Assembly (NCBI RefSeq): GCF_900112415.1
Contig: NZ_FOLV01000001.1
Coordinates: 372,001 to 436,000, forward strand
Direction: 5' to 3'
Length of the DNA: 64,000 nt
Origin: Bacillus sp. 491mf
Lineage (GTDB): Bacteria; Bacillota; Bacilli; Bacillales; Bacillaceae_G
The notes below the pieces were generated by a model. The model ran no database searches and was not told where the DNA came from. It saw only the letters and a program-made list of their open reading frames with translations. Each line of letters opens with the position of its first letter. Within the stretch, counting starts at the first letter, position 1. Of this stretch, positions 16,291-23,286 are shown one piece after another. Made by a program: the position numbers and the translations under genes.

Positions 16291-17028
16291 TTGTTAAATC
16301 AAGTTCTTAATATGGATTGTCTAGAAGGAATGAAAATGATAGAGGATAAATCAATTGATATGATTTTATGTGATTTACCTTATGGAACTACATCTTGTAA
16401 ATGGGACAGCATCATTCCGTTTGATCTGTTATGGGAACAATATGAAAGGGTTATAAAGGATAATGGCGCGATTGTGTTAACAGCAAGCCAACCGTTCACA
16501 ACAAAGTTAATTGCTTCTAATATGAAGTTATTTCGTTATGAATGGATATGGAAGAAGGGAAATCATGTAACTGGATTCCCAAATGCAAATAGAATGCCAT
16601 TAAAGAATCATGAAAATGTATTAGTATTCTATAAAAAGTTACCCAAATATTACCCACAGAATTTAATTTTGTTAGATAGGCCGATCAAAAAGAAAAGAAT
16701 AGCTAACATTGGGGTATTTGGTAAAAGAAATAATGAATCCTTAAATAAGGTACATGTAAAGAAATATACTAACTATCCAAAGTCGGTTATTGATTTCCAG
16801 AGGGAAAGTAAAACATTTCATCCAACTCAGAAGCCATTAGCATTATTCGAATATCTAATTAAGACTCATACAAAAGAAGGTGAAGCGGTATTAGATAATT
16901 GTATGGGTAGTTTTATAACTGCTATTGCATGTATTAATACTAATCGAAATTATATCGGCTTTGAGATGGACGAAGAGTATTGGAGATTAGGAAATGAATG
17001 TGTTCAAGAGTATTTGAAAAATAAGTGA
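16291..17028 (+). CDS. Phage DNA methyltransferase (N6/N4 type), possibly inactive
   Basis: About 245 residues from a TTG at 16291, which lies behind AAAAGGATGG; upstream ATGs at 16249, 16267 and 16279 lack a spaced ribosome site. Motif IV DLPYG, the TASQPFT block, ESKTFHPTQKPLALFEYLI and the motif I region DNCMGSFITAIAC are visible. In related phage enzymes the last motif reads GSGTT; here the second glycine and first threonine are replaced (GSFIT), at the S-adenosylmethionine-binding loop. The enzyme would methylate adenine-N6 or cytosine-N4, with unknown specificity. The loss of the glycine may reduce activity. Confidence 0.85.
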   Translation: MLNQVLNMDCLEGMKMIEDKSIDMILCDLPYGTTSCKWDSIIPFDLLWEQYERVIKDNGAIVLTASQPFTTKLIASNMKLFRYEWIWKKGNHVTGFPNANRMPLKNHENVLVFYKKLPKYYPQNLILLDRPIKKKRIANIGVFGKRNNESLNKVHVKKYTNYPKSVIDFQRESKTFHPTQKPLALFEYLIKTHTKEGEAVLDNCMGSFITAIACINTNRNYIGFEMDEEYWRLGNECVQEYLKNK

Positions 17029-17134
17029 GTGAGCATTCGGTTGCTCTTTGCACATTTTGTTAAGGACGAGCATATACTACTTGTACCTCTTAACTTTTGT
17101 TAAAAGGAACCTCGTAATCCAAATCCCATAGAAG

Positions 17135-17170
17135 AGAAGAGCGCTTGCGGAAACAGGTGCTCTTCTTTTT
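17135..17170 (+). terminator. Terminator/attenuator before the lost late module
   Basis: Stem AGAAGAGC / GCTCTTCT (17135-17142, 17159-17166) is followed by TTTTTATT. Confidence 0.7.
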
Positions 17171-17217
17171 ATTGTGTAAAAATTACATAGGTGGTGTAGA
17201 AAATGACATGGTTAAGT
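17171..17217 (+). other. Truncated gene start at the deletion junction
   Basis: A ribosome site (AGGTGGTG at 17189-17196) and ATG at 17203 open a plus-strand gene reading MTWLS. At 17218 the sequence switches to the integrase copy and the frame stops after a few codons. This was presumably the first gene of the late (packaging) operon. Confidence 0.5.
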
Positions 17218-17493
17218 TTCTCCAAGAAGTAACATAAGTGATGCATGTGTATGACGCAAATCATGAAAACGGATTTTTTTCACATTGGCTTTTTTTATTG
17301 CTTTAGAAAAGTGATTGTACACATAGTTTGGATTCAGTGGACCACCTTTTTCGTTTGCTGTAATATAACCATTTTCTGAATAAGGTACACTAAATTGTAA
17401 TTTTCTCTCTATTTGCCAAATCCGATGTTGTTTTAATTCACTCATAACAAAATCAGAGATAGAAGTTGTACGTGCTGAGTGACTATTTTTAGT
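17218..17493 (-). pseudogene. Integrase gene fragment, 97 percent identical to the left-end integrase
   Basis: These 276 bases align without gaps to 6125-6400 in the same orientation, with 7 mismatches by eye. The fragment encodes the central and C-terminal catalytic part (MSELKQHRIWQIERKLQFSV to HTHASLMLLLGE) and lacks both ends, including the Tyr nucleophile. It sits exactly where the late module should begin, so it marks the recombination that removed that module or the edge of a second related element. Confidence 0.92.
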
Positions 17494-17521
17494 TTACAAT
17501 ATGATGGAATTAGTACTTTAA

Positions 17522-18091
17522 TCACATATACGATTTTGAATCCCATACCTCTATAAATTCAAAACCTTTTAAATCACTTTCTAATACTGCATTTCTAAAT
17601 TCATCTGACACCAAAATATAGTTCGGGTGAATTTTTTCATTTATATACAATTTAAAAATCATTTCATTTTGAACAACACTAGGAATAAATGCAAATTTTT
17701 CACAGCCTATTATTAAACCTGAACTTAATTTTTTAAAGATTGCTTTATTACTGTCAATTGCATCTAGTACATTTAAAACATGGATTAGATAATATACTTT
17801 ATTTGTTTTATTATAAACAAGTGGAAGAAACTCAACATTAGTACCTATTAAAGGTTCTAATAAATTTTTTGCTTTTTCACTAATCATTATTGAACCAGTT
17901 TCTCCCCAAAAATGCGGACAGTCGCTTTGATTGCCTTCTTCTATACATTCAATGAATATTTCTCCCCATGAATCTAATAAAACTGCTGTAGAGTTGAACT
18001 TCCCTTTAAAATATTTTTTGTCTTCTTTATAATTCAATAGTTGAAAGGATTTATAGTCATCAAACGAACTTCTCAATTCCCAAATTTTCAT
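17522..18091 (-). CDS. Putative immunity protein, Imm11 (DUF1629)-like
   Basis: 189 residues, soluble. The order of motifs, a central LLEPLIGTNVEFLPLVYN, YYLIHVLNVLDAIDSNKA and the C-terminal YILVSDEFRNAVLESDLKGF.F.EVWDS, resembles the Imm11 (DUF1629) family that protects cells from contact-dependent or LXG-type toxins. AAAGGAGAG precedes the ATG. No matching toxin gene lies directly upstream on the minus strand; the nearest toxin fragment is beyond another immunity gene, so this looks like an orphan immunity gene (inference). Confidence 0.65.
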   Translation of the reverse strand: MKIWELRSSFDDYKSFQLLNYKEDKKYFKGKFNSTAVLLDSWGEIFIECIEEGNQSDCPHFWGETGSIMISEKAKNLLEPLIGTNVEFLPLVYNKTNKVYYLIHVLNVLDAIDSNKAIFKKLSSGLIIGCEKFAFIPSVVQNEMIFKLYINEKIHPNYILVSDEFRNAVLESDLKGFEFIEVWDSKSYM

Positions 18092-18502
18092 TTTTACTCT
18101 CCTTTGCTATTTTTCTAGTATAAATAAGATTACTTCTTCGGTTTATTTAATTTAAACTCACCATTCAATAATTTTAGGAGAGTAAAAACGTCCACCAACT
18201 TTGAAATTCGAATTTTTATTTATTATTTTATTAGATATAATAATCAGGATTTTCGTCCATTTTTATATAGTTTTTCTGATTTTATTTGATTTTTTTATGA
18301 TAACCATTGAGTTCATGGTGCTTATATTTCAATTAAAGTAAATGAGGGCTTATAATAATTAATTAAACCAATAATCTATGTTCTGCTTAATAAAAAGCAG
18401 CTGTATATGCTTCTAAGTGCATGAAATAGCTGCTTTTTTAAATGCGACATCTATATATGTCGCATTATGAGATTGAATCTATTCATCTAAATTCGATTGT
18501 AT
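18092..18502. other. Stretch between two immunity genes
   Basis: No gene is visible. It contains the terminator at 18391-18438 and right beside it a perfect dyad ATGCGACAT-CTATAT-ATGTCGCAT (18441-18464). The rest is very AT-rich and probably contains the promoter of the Imm11-like gene. Confidence 0.5.
18391..18438. terminator. Bidirectional terminator hairpin
   Basis: Stem AAAAAGCAGCT / AGCTGCTTTTTT with a loop that can form TGCA pairings. A and T tracts on both sides make it functional in both directions. Confidence 0.75.
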
Positions 18503-18808
18503 TTAAAATATCATTTTTTCTACAACTTCAACAGATGGTCTTATTGTAGAGTTCGGAAATTTTTGTACTAAACGTTTTAAACACTCCACGTATTCTTTAG
18601 TTTTTTCGTCAAAATCTACATCCTCAAATACCTCACTAAGCCATTCTACTTCTTCTTCTGAAGCGGTATCTAAAAATTTAATAGTTTGCTCAATATCTTC
18701 GCTTAATAATTCTGCAAGTTCTTCCCAATATTTTTCAATTAAAAAAATATTTTCAGGATGAACTGCCTTTCGTTCCTCTATAATTTTTCTTACTTGTTCT
18801 TCAAACAT
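18503..18808 (-). CDS. Putative small immunity protein, family not assigned
   Basis: 101 residues from the ATG at 18808, chosen because AAAGGAGAATTA lies before it. The protein is acidic and all-helical (VRKIIEERKAVHPENIFLIE, TIKFLDTASEEEVEWLSEVF, ECLKRLVQKFPN). The gene lies 25 bases behind the toxin fragment at 18834-19136 in the same orientation, the usual toxin-then-immunity arrangement. This layout is the main reason for the call; no family was recognised with certainty. Confidence 0.6.
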   Translation of the reverse strand: MFEEQVRKIIEERKAVHPENIFLIEKYWEELAELLSEDIEQTIKFLDTASEEEVEWLSEVFEDVDFDEKTKEYVECLKRLVQKFPNSTIRPSVEVVEKMIF

Positions 18809-18833
18809 AATTAATTCTCCTTTATTTGCATTT

Positions 18834-19136
18834 TTAAGGTTGTTTTGTTCCATCTGGGAATACAGTTCCAATCTTATCGTTTGTTTTTATTACTCCAGCT
18901 CTTACGCCTTTATATTCACCAAATATCATATTTCCGTCTTTTACATTTATATTTTCTTGAAGGTTAGCAACATATTCACCAGCTTCTTTTATACCGTTTC
19001 TAGTCCAGGATTCGGGAAACCATGCTTGACCTGTACCTGTTCGTTTTGGTTTAGATTTATGATCGGGAACATTTCCAATTCTGATGCCGTCCCCATATTG
19101 TGGAAGGTTGGATGTATTTTGATGAATCTTATGCAA
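18834..19136 (-). pseudogene. Toxin C-terminal fragment, EndoU-like, 5' truncated
   Basis: The frame encodes 100 residues, but the first ten or so (MHKIHQNTSN) are the antisense of an endolysin tail. The toxin part starts near QYGDGIRIG. It ends GQAWFPESWTRNGIKEAGEY, GVRAGVIKTNDKIGTVFPDG, which resembles the last third of the bacterial EndoU-type nuclease domain used as a C-terminal warhead in LXG/WapA-type toxins. The delivery domain, linker and the expected catalytic histidines are absent, so it is a relic or a silent cassette. The matching immunity gene follows at 18808. Confidence 0.65.
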
Positions 19137-19150
19137 ATGGGCTTAGATAA
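19103..19150 (+). pseudogene. Extreme 3' end of an endolysin gene, copy 1
   Basis: These 48 bases encode GWMYFDESYANGLR then stop, closely matching the end GWMYFDESYVHWIR of the endolysin remnant at 22664-23214. Everything upstream is missing and the sequence abuts the toxin fragment head to head. Confidence 0.75.
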
Positions 19151-19156
19151 TAAAGA

Positions 19157-19190
19157 AAGCCGCTCATTTTAGATGGGCGGCTTGTTCTTT
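19157..19190. terminator. Terminator shared by the endolysin tail and phr
   Basis: Stem AAGCCGC / GCGGCTT (19157-19163, 19177-19183), followed by TGTTCTTT on the plus strand and TTTCTTTA on the minus strand. A diverged second copy lies at about 21608-21640. Confidence 0.7.
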
Positions 19191-19205
19191 AATTCTATTA
19201 AAATG

Positions 19206-19562
19206 TTACGCTTGTGGTGCTGGTGTATCACCTTCAGCCTCATTACTTACCATACCACCACCAACACCGGGATCACTTACAACTTTATTACTTATAATAC
19301 CGCCACCATCACCTTTATTATCAGCAGGTGATGGTGTATCACCGTGTTCAGAGTAAGAAGGAGAACCTCTGTGATTTCCATCGGCAGAGATAGGTAAGTC
19401 AGCATGTGAATAATTTGGAGACCAACCTTCTCCATGTGTATAAGCTAAATCAGGTCTTTGTGGTGACCCGCCTGTGTCGCCTTTATTGAATCCTATAAAT
19501 CCAGCTGTTATAGATACTACAAATGTACAACCTATTGTTGTTAAGAGGACTTTTTTCATCAT
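19206..19562 (-). CDS. Phr-type pro-peptide, unusually long and repetitive
   Basis: 118 residues with an N-terminal signal peptide (MMKKVLLTTIGCTFVVSITA) and a Gly/Asp/Pro-rich remainder. The start overlaps the Rap stop by 4 bases, the standard rap-phr layout. Phr precursors are exported, cut to about five to seven residues, re-imported and inhibit the partner Rap. Known precursors are usually 40-80 residues, so this one is long. It contains several similar short motifs: KGDTGG, HGDTPSP, KGDGGG and EGDTPAPQA. One or more may be the active peptide; GDTGG resembles GHTGG, the Phr pentapeptide described for the pXO1 Rap of B. anthracis (from memory). Confidence 0.7.
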   Translation of the reverse strand: MMKKVLLTTIGCTFVVSITAGFIGFNKGDTGGSPQRPDLAYTHGEGWSPNYSHADLPISADGNHRGSPSYSEHGDTPSPADNKGDGGGIISNKVVSDPGVGGGMVSNEAEGDTPAPQA

Positions 19563-20647
19563 TTTAATGCTCCTTTTTCCCTTTGTTTTTGTTGTGCTTC
19601 CTTACTCATACGATAATATTTGCTTGCTTGTTCATAGTTGTTTTCATTATAAAATTTATCGGCTAAGCGATCTGTATATTCTTCAATACAGTCAAATAAT
19701 TTTTCTTTTTCAAAATACGTAATTCCTTCTAAAACAGCTTTTTCTAATGTATCTGTATTTGTATTCATTTCTTTTAAAATCATAAAACGATATTGATATT
19801 CTCGATTTTTCAAATGATTACAGATGTATAACCCTTTTTTTATTAATGGTTTAGCTATATTTAGATGATTTAATTTCAAATTTTCATCAGCTTCTAAATA
19901 CAACGCTCGGAAATGATTTGGAGATTTCTTTGTTACTTCTGATAGGTGACGAAGTGCTAATTCTGATAAATTTTGATTTGCATAAAGTAATCCTAAGTTG
20001 TTGCGTACCATAAGGATATATTTTGCATGATTTATTTTTTGGAATAAAGCTAATGCTGTATTTAATGCTTCTTCAGCTAATTCAAATTGTTTTAAATCGA
20101 TACAACATAGTCCATATATATTTTCACATAAAGCAAGATTAATCTCATATCCATTCTGTTTAGAAAATTTTTCTTTTGCATTTCGAATACAATCAATGGA
20201 TTTAAGGTGTTGATATGAATGATAATAAAATTCTCCTAAACGATAATGAAACTCAGCTTTTTCAAAAGGATTTACAATGTATTGTAATAGTGTTTCAGCT
20301 TTATCAAACTGTTCTTTTGCTTCAGTATAGTTAGTAATAAGTCTTAAGTGAAGAGCTTTGAAGAAATGATAATAATATGCTAGGGATTTATCTGTTGGGA
20401 TTTCAAAGGATGCTACTTGATCAAAACTGTCTACTTTAATTGAAACCCAATCAGTTAGAACAGTATAGCGAAAATTTAATAATGCATGATACAAAGATAT
20501 ATTGTAATCTGTTTCTACATTGTTAATTTCATTATCAACTTCTTGTTTTAATGTCGTTGCTTTTGAAACTTGTTGCTGCAACATGGCTTGATACCAATCA
20601 TTTAGCAACTTTGTAATTTGTTCATTCCCCTTCACCGATACGTTCAT
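19559..20647 (-). CDS. Rap-family response regulator phosphatase/inhibitor
   Basis: 362 residues from the ATG at 20647, supported by GAGGAGGATATT. The N-terminal three-helix region (about 1-70) is followed by TPR repeats typical of Rap proteins: FHYRLGEFYYHSYQHLKSI, LCENIYGLCCIDLKQFELAE, VRNNLGLLYANQNLSELALR and the last DKFYNENNYEQASKYYRMS. Rap proteins dephosphorylate Spo0F or block ComA-type regulators and are inhibited by their Phr peptide. Mobile elements use them for quorum-dependent control of transfer, induction or host sporulation. Which regulator this one acts on cannot be read from the sequence. Confidence 0.9.
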   Translation of the reverse strand: MNVSVKGNEQITKLLNDWYQAMLQQQVSKATTLKQEVDNEINNVETDYNISLYHALLNFRYTVLTDWVSIKVDSFDQVASFEIPTDKSLAYYYHFFKALHLRLITNYTEAKEQFDKAETLLQYIVNPFEKAEFHYRLGEFYYHSYQHLKSIDCIRNAKEKFSKQNGYEINLALCENIYGLCCIDLKQFELAEEALNTALALFQKINHAKYILMVRNNLGLLYANQNLSELALRHLSEVTKKSPNHFRALYLEADENLKLNHLNIAKPLIKKGLYICNHLKNREYQYRFMILKEMNTNTDTLEKAVLEGITYFEKEKLFDCIEEYTDRLADKFYNENNYEQASKYYRMSKEAQQKQREKGALK

Positions 20648-20800
20648 AATATCCTCCTCATCCATATAATTGTTGATTAAATATTAACATAATTTGGATA
20701 AGAAAAATGTTTATATTAATTATTTTTCAATAAAAAATAGAATATTATGTCTTTTTATTTAGATTAACATTAACATTTTGAATGTTTTTACCCAACCCTC

Positions 20801-21112
20801 GAAAAAACAGAATTAAATACAGAAAATAGTAAAATATTTACAGGACATTATGATATTAATAAAGAAGTTAAAAAACAAGGATTACAAAGTATAATTCCAA
20901 AACAGGAATCATATGGCTATACTGATGTTGAATTCTTTTGGTGGGGATTTATCATACATGCTAATGGATAGTGGACAACTATAATAGTTGGTTCAGGTGT
21001 AGTTGCAGTATGTACTTATGTTGCTAACAGAATTGTTAGTTCAACAAACTGGGATGGTTTTGTAGTTCATTATAACTGGGCTTGGGGTGTAGATAAGTTT
21101 TATTGGCAATAA
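20801..21112 (+). pseudogene. Bacteriocin-like secreted peptide gene, 5' truncated and interrupted
   Basis: An open plus-strand frame reads EKTELNTENSKIFTGHYDIN, then YGYTDVEFFWWGFIIHANG, meets an in-frame TAG at 20969-20971, and continues WTTIIVGSGVVAVCTYVANR to NWDGFVVHYNWAWGVDKFYWQ. No start codon or signal peptide is present upstream. The aromatic, glycine-containing hydrophobic C-terminal half is reminiscent of secreted pore-forming peptides, but I recognise no named family. Two small membrane-protein genes follow, as in bacteriocin-immunity units. Confidence 0.55.
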
Positions 21113-21137
21113 GCAATAAAATGAAAGGAGGGTAACG

Positions 21138-21413
21138 GTGGAAACTTCTAATAAATTTGTGATAATTCTTTCTAAAATTGTATTTAGTTTTATTTTATTT
21201 AATTTATCTGTGCTTGCAATATTAGCATTTGGTCCAATGTTAGACGCTTTATTTCAAGTAAAATTTTTATTTGGAATAGGAGTAATTTTGTTTATTTTAG
21301 GAATCAATCAGATAAGTGTTTTATGGGGTAAGCAGTTATTAAAATACAACCTAAAGAATGGAATTATATTACTTGTTTTAGGTGTATGTATTTCTATTTT
21401 AGCAATTATTTAA
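21138..21413 (+). CDS. Small membrane protein, candidate immunity partner
   Basis: 91 residues with a GTG start behind AAAGGAGG. Three hydrophobic segments fill nearly the whole chain (about 7-33, 40-60, 72-91), with few charges and short loops. It lies 25 bases behind the bacteriocin-like pseudogene in the same orientation. Small multi-pass proteins in this position often give self-protection against a membrane-active peptide; here that is inferred from context only. No family was recognised. Confidence 0.6.
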   Translation: METSNKFVIILSKIVFSFILFNLSVLAILAFGPMLDALFQVKFLFGIGVILFILGINQISVLWGKQLLKYNLKNGIILLVLGVCISILAII

Positions 21414-21464
21414 TACAAAATAAATAGTTTCCAAAGGTGTACGGTATAATTGCGGGGGGAAATA

Positions 21465-21566
21465 ATGAATATTGGCACAGGAATTTATACAATTATAAGT
21501 TTTGCCTCAATTATAATTGTATTCTTCGTTTTATATCTTCTTATGAAAAAGAAAAAACAAAAATAA
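21465..21566 (+). CDS. 33-residue single-span membrane peptide
   Basis: The ATG at 21465 follows GCGGGGGGAAATA, a reasonable ribosome site. The product is one hydrophobic helix (IYTIISFASIIIVFFVLYLL) with a basic tail KKKKQK and resembles short holin-like or regulatory peptides of bacteriocin loci. It is the third gene in the row. Confidence 0.55.
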   Translation: MNIGTGIYTIISFASIIIVFFVLYLLMKKKKQK

Positions 21567-21657
21567 TAAAAAAATATTAGTTTAGATTGTTAATGATTTA
21601 ATAAAGAAAGTCGCTCATTTTTAGGTGGGCGGCTTGTTCTTTAACTCTATTCAAATG

Positions 21658-21717
21658 TTACGCTTGTGGTGTAGGAGGATCCACTTCACCTTCATTACTT
21701 ACAATACCACCAGTGTG
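21658..21717 (-). pseudogene. 3' end of a second phr gene with its terminator
   Basis: On the minus strand the last codons read HTGGIVSNEGEVDPPTPQA then stop, parallel to GGGMVSNEAEGDTPAPQA at the end of the phr gene at 19206. The similarity extends through the terminator hairpin (21603-21645 against 19152-19190). The upstream part is cut at about 21717, where a SUKH gene begins in the same orientation. This indicates a past duplication or a second rap-phr element. Confidence 0.8.
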
Positions 21718-21730
21718 TCTATATTTAATA

Positions 21731-22384
21731 CTAATTATTTATATCAGTAGGTACTGCACTTAGGGCTACACCAGCAGGTCCTAATTTTTCAATTAATTTT
21801 TTTGCCTTACCATATGGAAATTTCTTCACTAATATAAAAGGAAGATTTTTTGAACCCTTTAATAAATCCCCTGTTGAAATGTCAAGTGCTAATACACTTT
21901 TTATTTTTACTAAATCTTTTAATCCTCCATTAGGAGTTTCTACTAACACTATATTACACGTATCAGGAAATTCCACTGCTATCTTCTGTATTTTTTCATT
22001 TAAACATCCTGCATTTACCCAATCACTAAAATCTAAGGTAATTACAGTAGCATGATTGGGATCCATATCACCAGAATCAACAACCAATACTTCTTTTACA
22101 TCTGCACTTTGCAACATTAAAAAAACATTACCACTACCATCATCACCGATAGAAACATATCCACTTGCATATTCAGTTACTTCCCAAGTCTCATTTCTTT
22201 CTAGAATATCCTCAGTACCATAAATAGTTAAACCTCCACCAATTGAAAAACCATTCGTGTATCTCAATAAATCCTTATATGCATTAGGAAATTCCATTTT
22301 CATCAGATCTTCTAATTCTTGAATTTCAATATCACTTGCTGGGTTATTTTTTATTAAATCAGGAATTTTAGATAAGTCTATCAT
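21731..22384 (-). CDS. SUKH (SMI1/KNR4) immunity protein with extra C-terminal domain
   Basis: 217 residues. Residues 1-130 form a SMI1/KNR4 domain (ASDIEIQELEDLMKMEFPNA, YKDLLRYTNGFSIGGGLTIY, YVSIGDDGSGNVFLM), a family used as immunity to nuclease toxins. The last 70 residues (from about NIVLVETPNGG through VKKFPYGKAKKLIEKLGPAG) have the beta-alpha-alpha-beta-alpha pattern and KxAKxLxExLGPxGV wording of a ribosomal L7/L12 C-terminal-like domain. The start overlaps the stop of the upstream toxin fragment by 4 bases, which ties the two together. Confidence 0.82.
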   Translation of the reverse strand: MIDLSKIPDLIKNNPASDIEIQELEDLMKMEFPNAYKDLLRYTNGFSIGGGLTIYGTEDILERNETWEVTEYASGYVSIGDDGSGNVFLMLQSADVKEVLVVDSGDMDPNHATVITLDFSDWVNAGCLNEKIQKIAVEFPDTCNIVLVETPNGGLKDLVKIKSVLALDISTGDLLKGSKNLPFILVKKFPYGKAKKLIEKLGPAGVALSAVPTDINN

Positions 22385-22683
22385 TCTTTTATAAAACCTC
22401 CTAAACTATCAAAAAATTTATAAGCATCAACTAATACCTTTCTTGCAACTTTTTGATCAACCCCTGCCTCAATCATTTCCCTATAGCTTACATTAAATTC
22501 ATAGCGTATATCAGTATCATACCCCTCAATTCTTCTTCGTTTTCGTTGCATAGCAGAAATTTTCGCATGTGGCAAACCAGAACTTGATGGTAAAAGTATT
22601 GCTTGAGCTTTCTTTTCGTTATAATCGAAGTCCCCATTTTTAGCCCACTCATTTTGTATAGGGTCGCTTGTGACATTTGGCAA
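22381..22683 (-). pseudogene. Toxin C-terminal fragment, nuclease-like, 5' truncated
   Basis: A 100-residue frame whose first residues (MPNVTS) are antisense to the endolysin remnant; the toxin part starts at about DPIQNEWAK. The domain is basic and helical with SSSGLPHAKISAMQRKRRRI and a C-terminal VARKVLVDAYKFFDSLGGF. It resembles C-terminal nuclease warheads of polymorphic toxins, but no family was fixed. It is directly coupled to the SUKH gene, the usual toxin-immunity arrangement. The delivery part is missing. Confidence 0.6.
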
Positions 22684-23214
22684 TATGCAGACGGAGAAAC
22701 AGGTGGATGGCTTGATGGTATCGGAAAGGTAGACTTAAATTACTTAAATGGGGACAAGCCTTTATCTGAGTTTATTGGTAGTTCTCAATCCTTACTACCA
22801 CAAGAAAATGTTTTAGGATACCTTACAACGACTGCTGATGTAGCTAATATTCGTAAAGAACCTAATGTAAATGCACCTATTATGCGTCAAGCAACAAAAG
22901 GACAAGGGCATACTTACTATGAATGGCTTTATGATGGTGCTCATTTTTGGTATAAAGTAAATCTTGATAATTGGATGAGAGATGATGTTTGTCAAATCAA
23001 TAAGGACGGAAAAAGTAAAGGTGTCGTGTGGGTTAATGCAACTGATGTTAACCTTAGAAAAGGTGCAAGTACTGGTGACGTTGTTATCAATAAAATTACA
23101 AAGCGCTCTGCCTATGACGTACATTATCGTTATGAGAACTGGATTTATGTAACAGGTGAAGGCGTTGAAGGTTGGATGTATTTCGATGAGTCATATGTAC
23201 ATTGGATTAGATAA
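22664..23214 (+). pseudogene. 3' part of a GH25-SH3 endolysin gene, copy 2
   Basis: The reading frame begins with ACDIWQYADGETGGW...VDLNYLNGDKPL, the closing motif of GH25 muramidases (WQY, D-L-N, NGD), followed by two bacterial SH3 domains (ANIRKEPNVNAPIMRQATKG and VNLRKGASTGDVVINKITKR) and the end GWMYFDESYVHWIR. The catalytic barrel is missing, so only the wall-binding part remains. A full phage endolysin of this type would be over 300 residues. The apparent start at 22603 is antisense toxin DNA. Behind it is a terminator split by an IS element. Confidence 0.85.
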
Positions 23215-23286
23215 AATAAAAGCCGGCTCTTATGTAGTGCACCCCAATTGTTAGACACGGTCTAACAATTGGAGGTGCATTTTTTT

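Noticed and set aside
22603-22663. N-terminal extension of the endolysin frame
   Set aside because: This part is the antisense of the toxin fragment; homology to GH25 starts only at about 22664.
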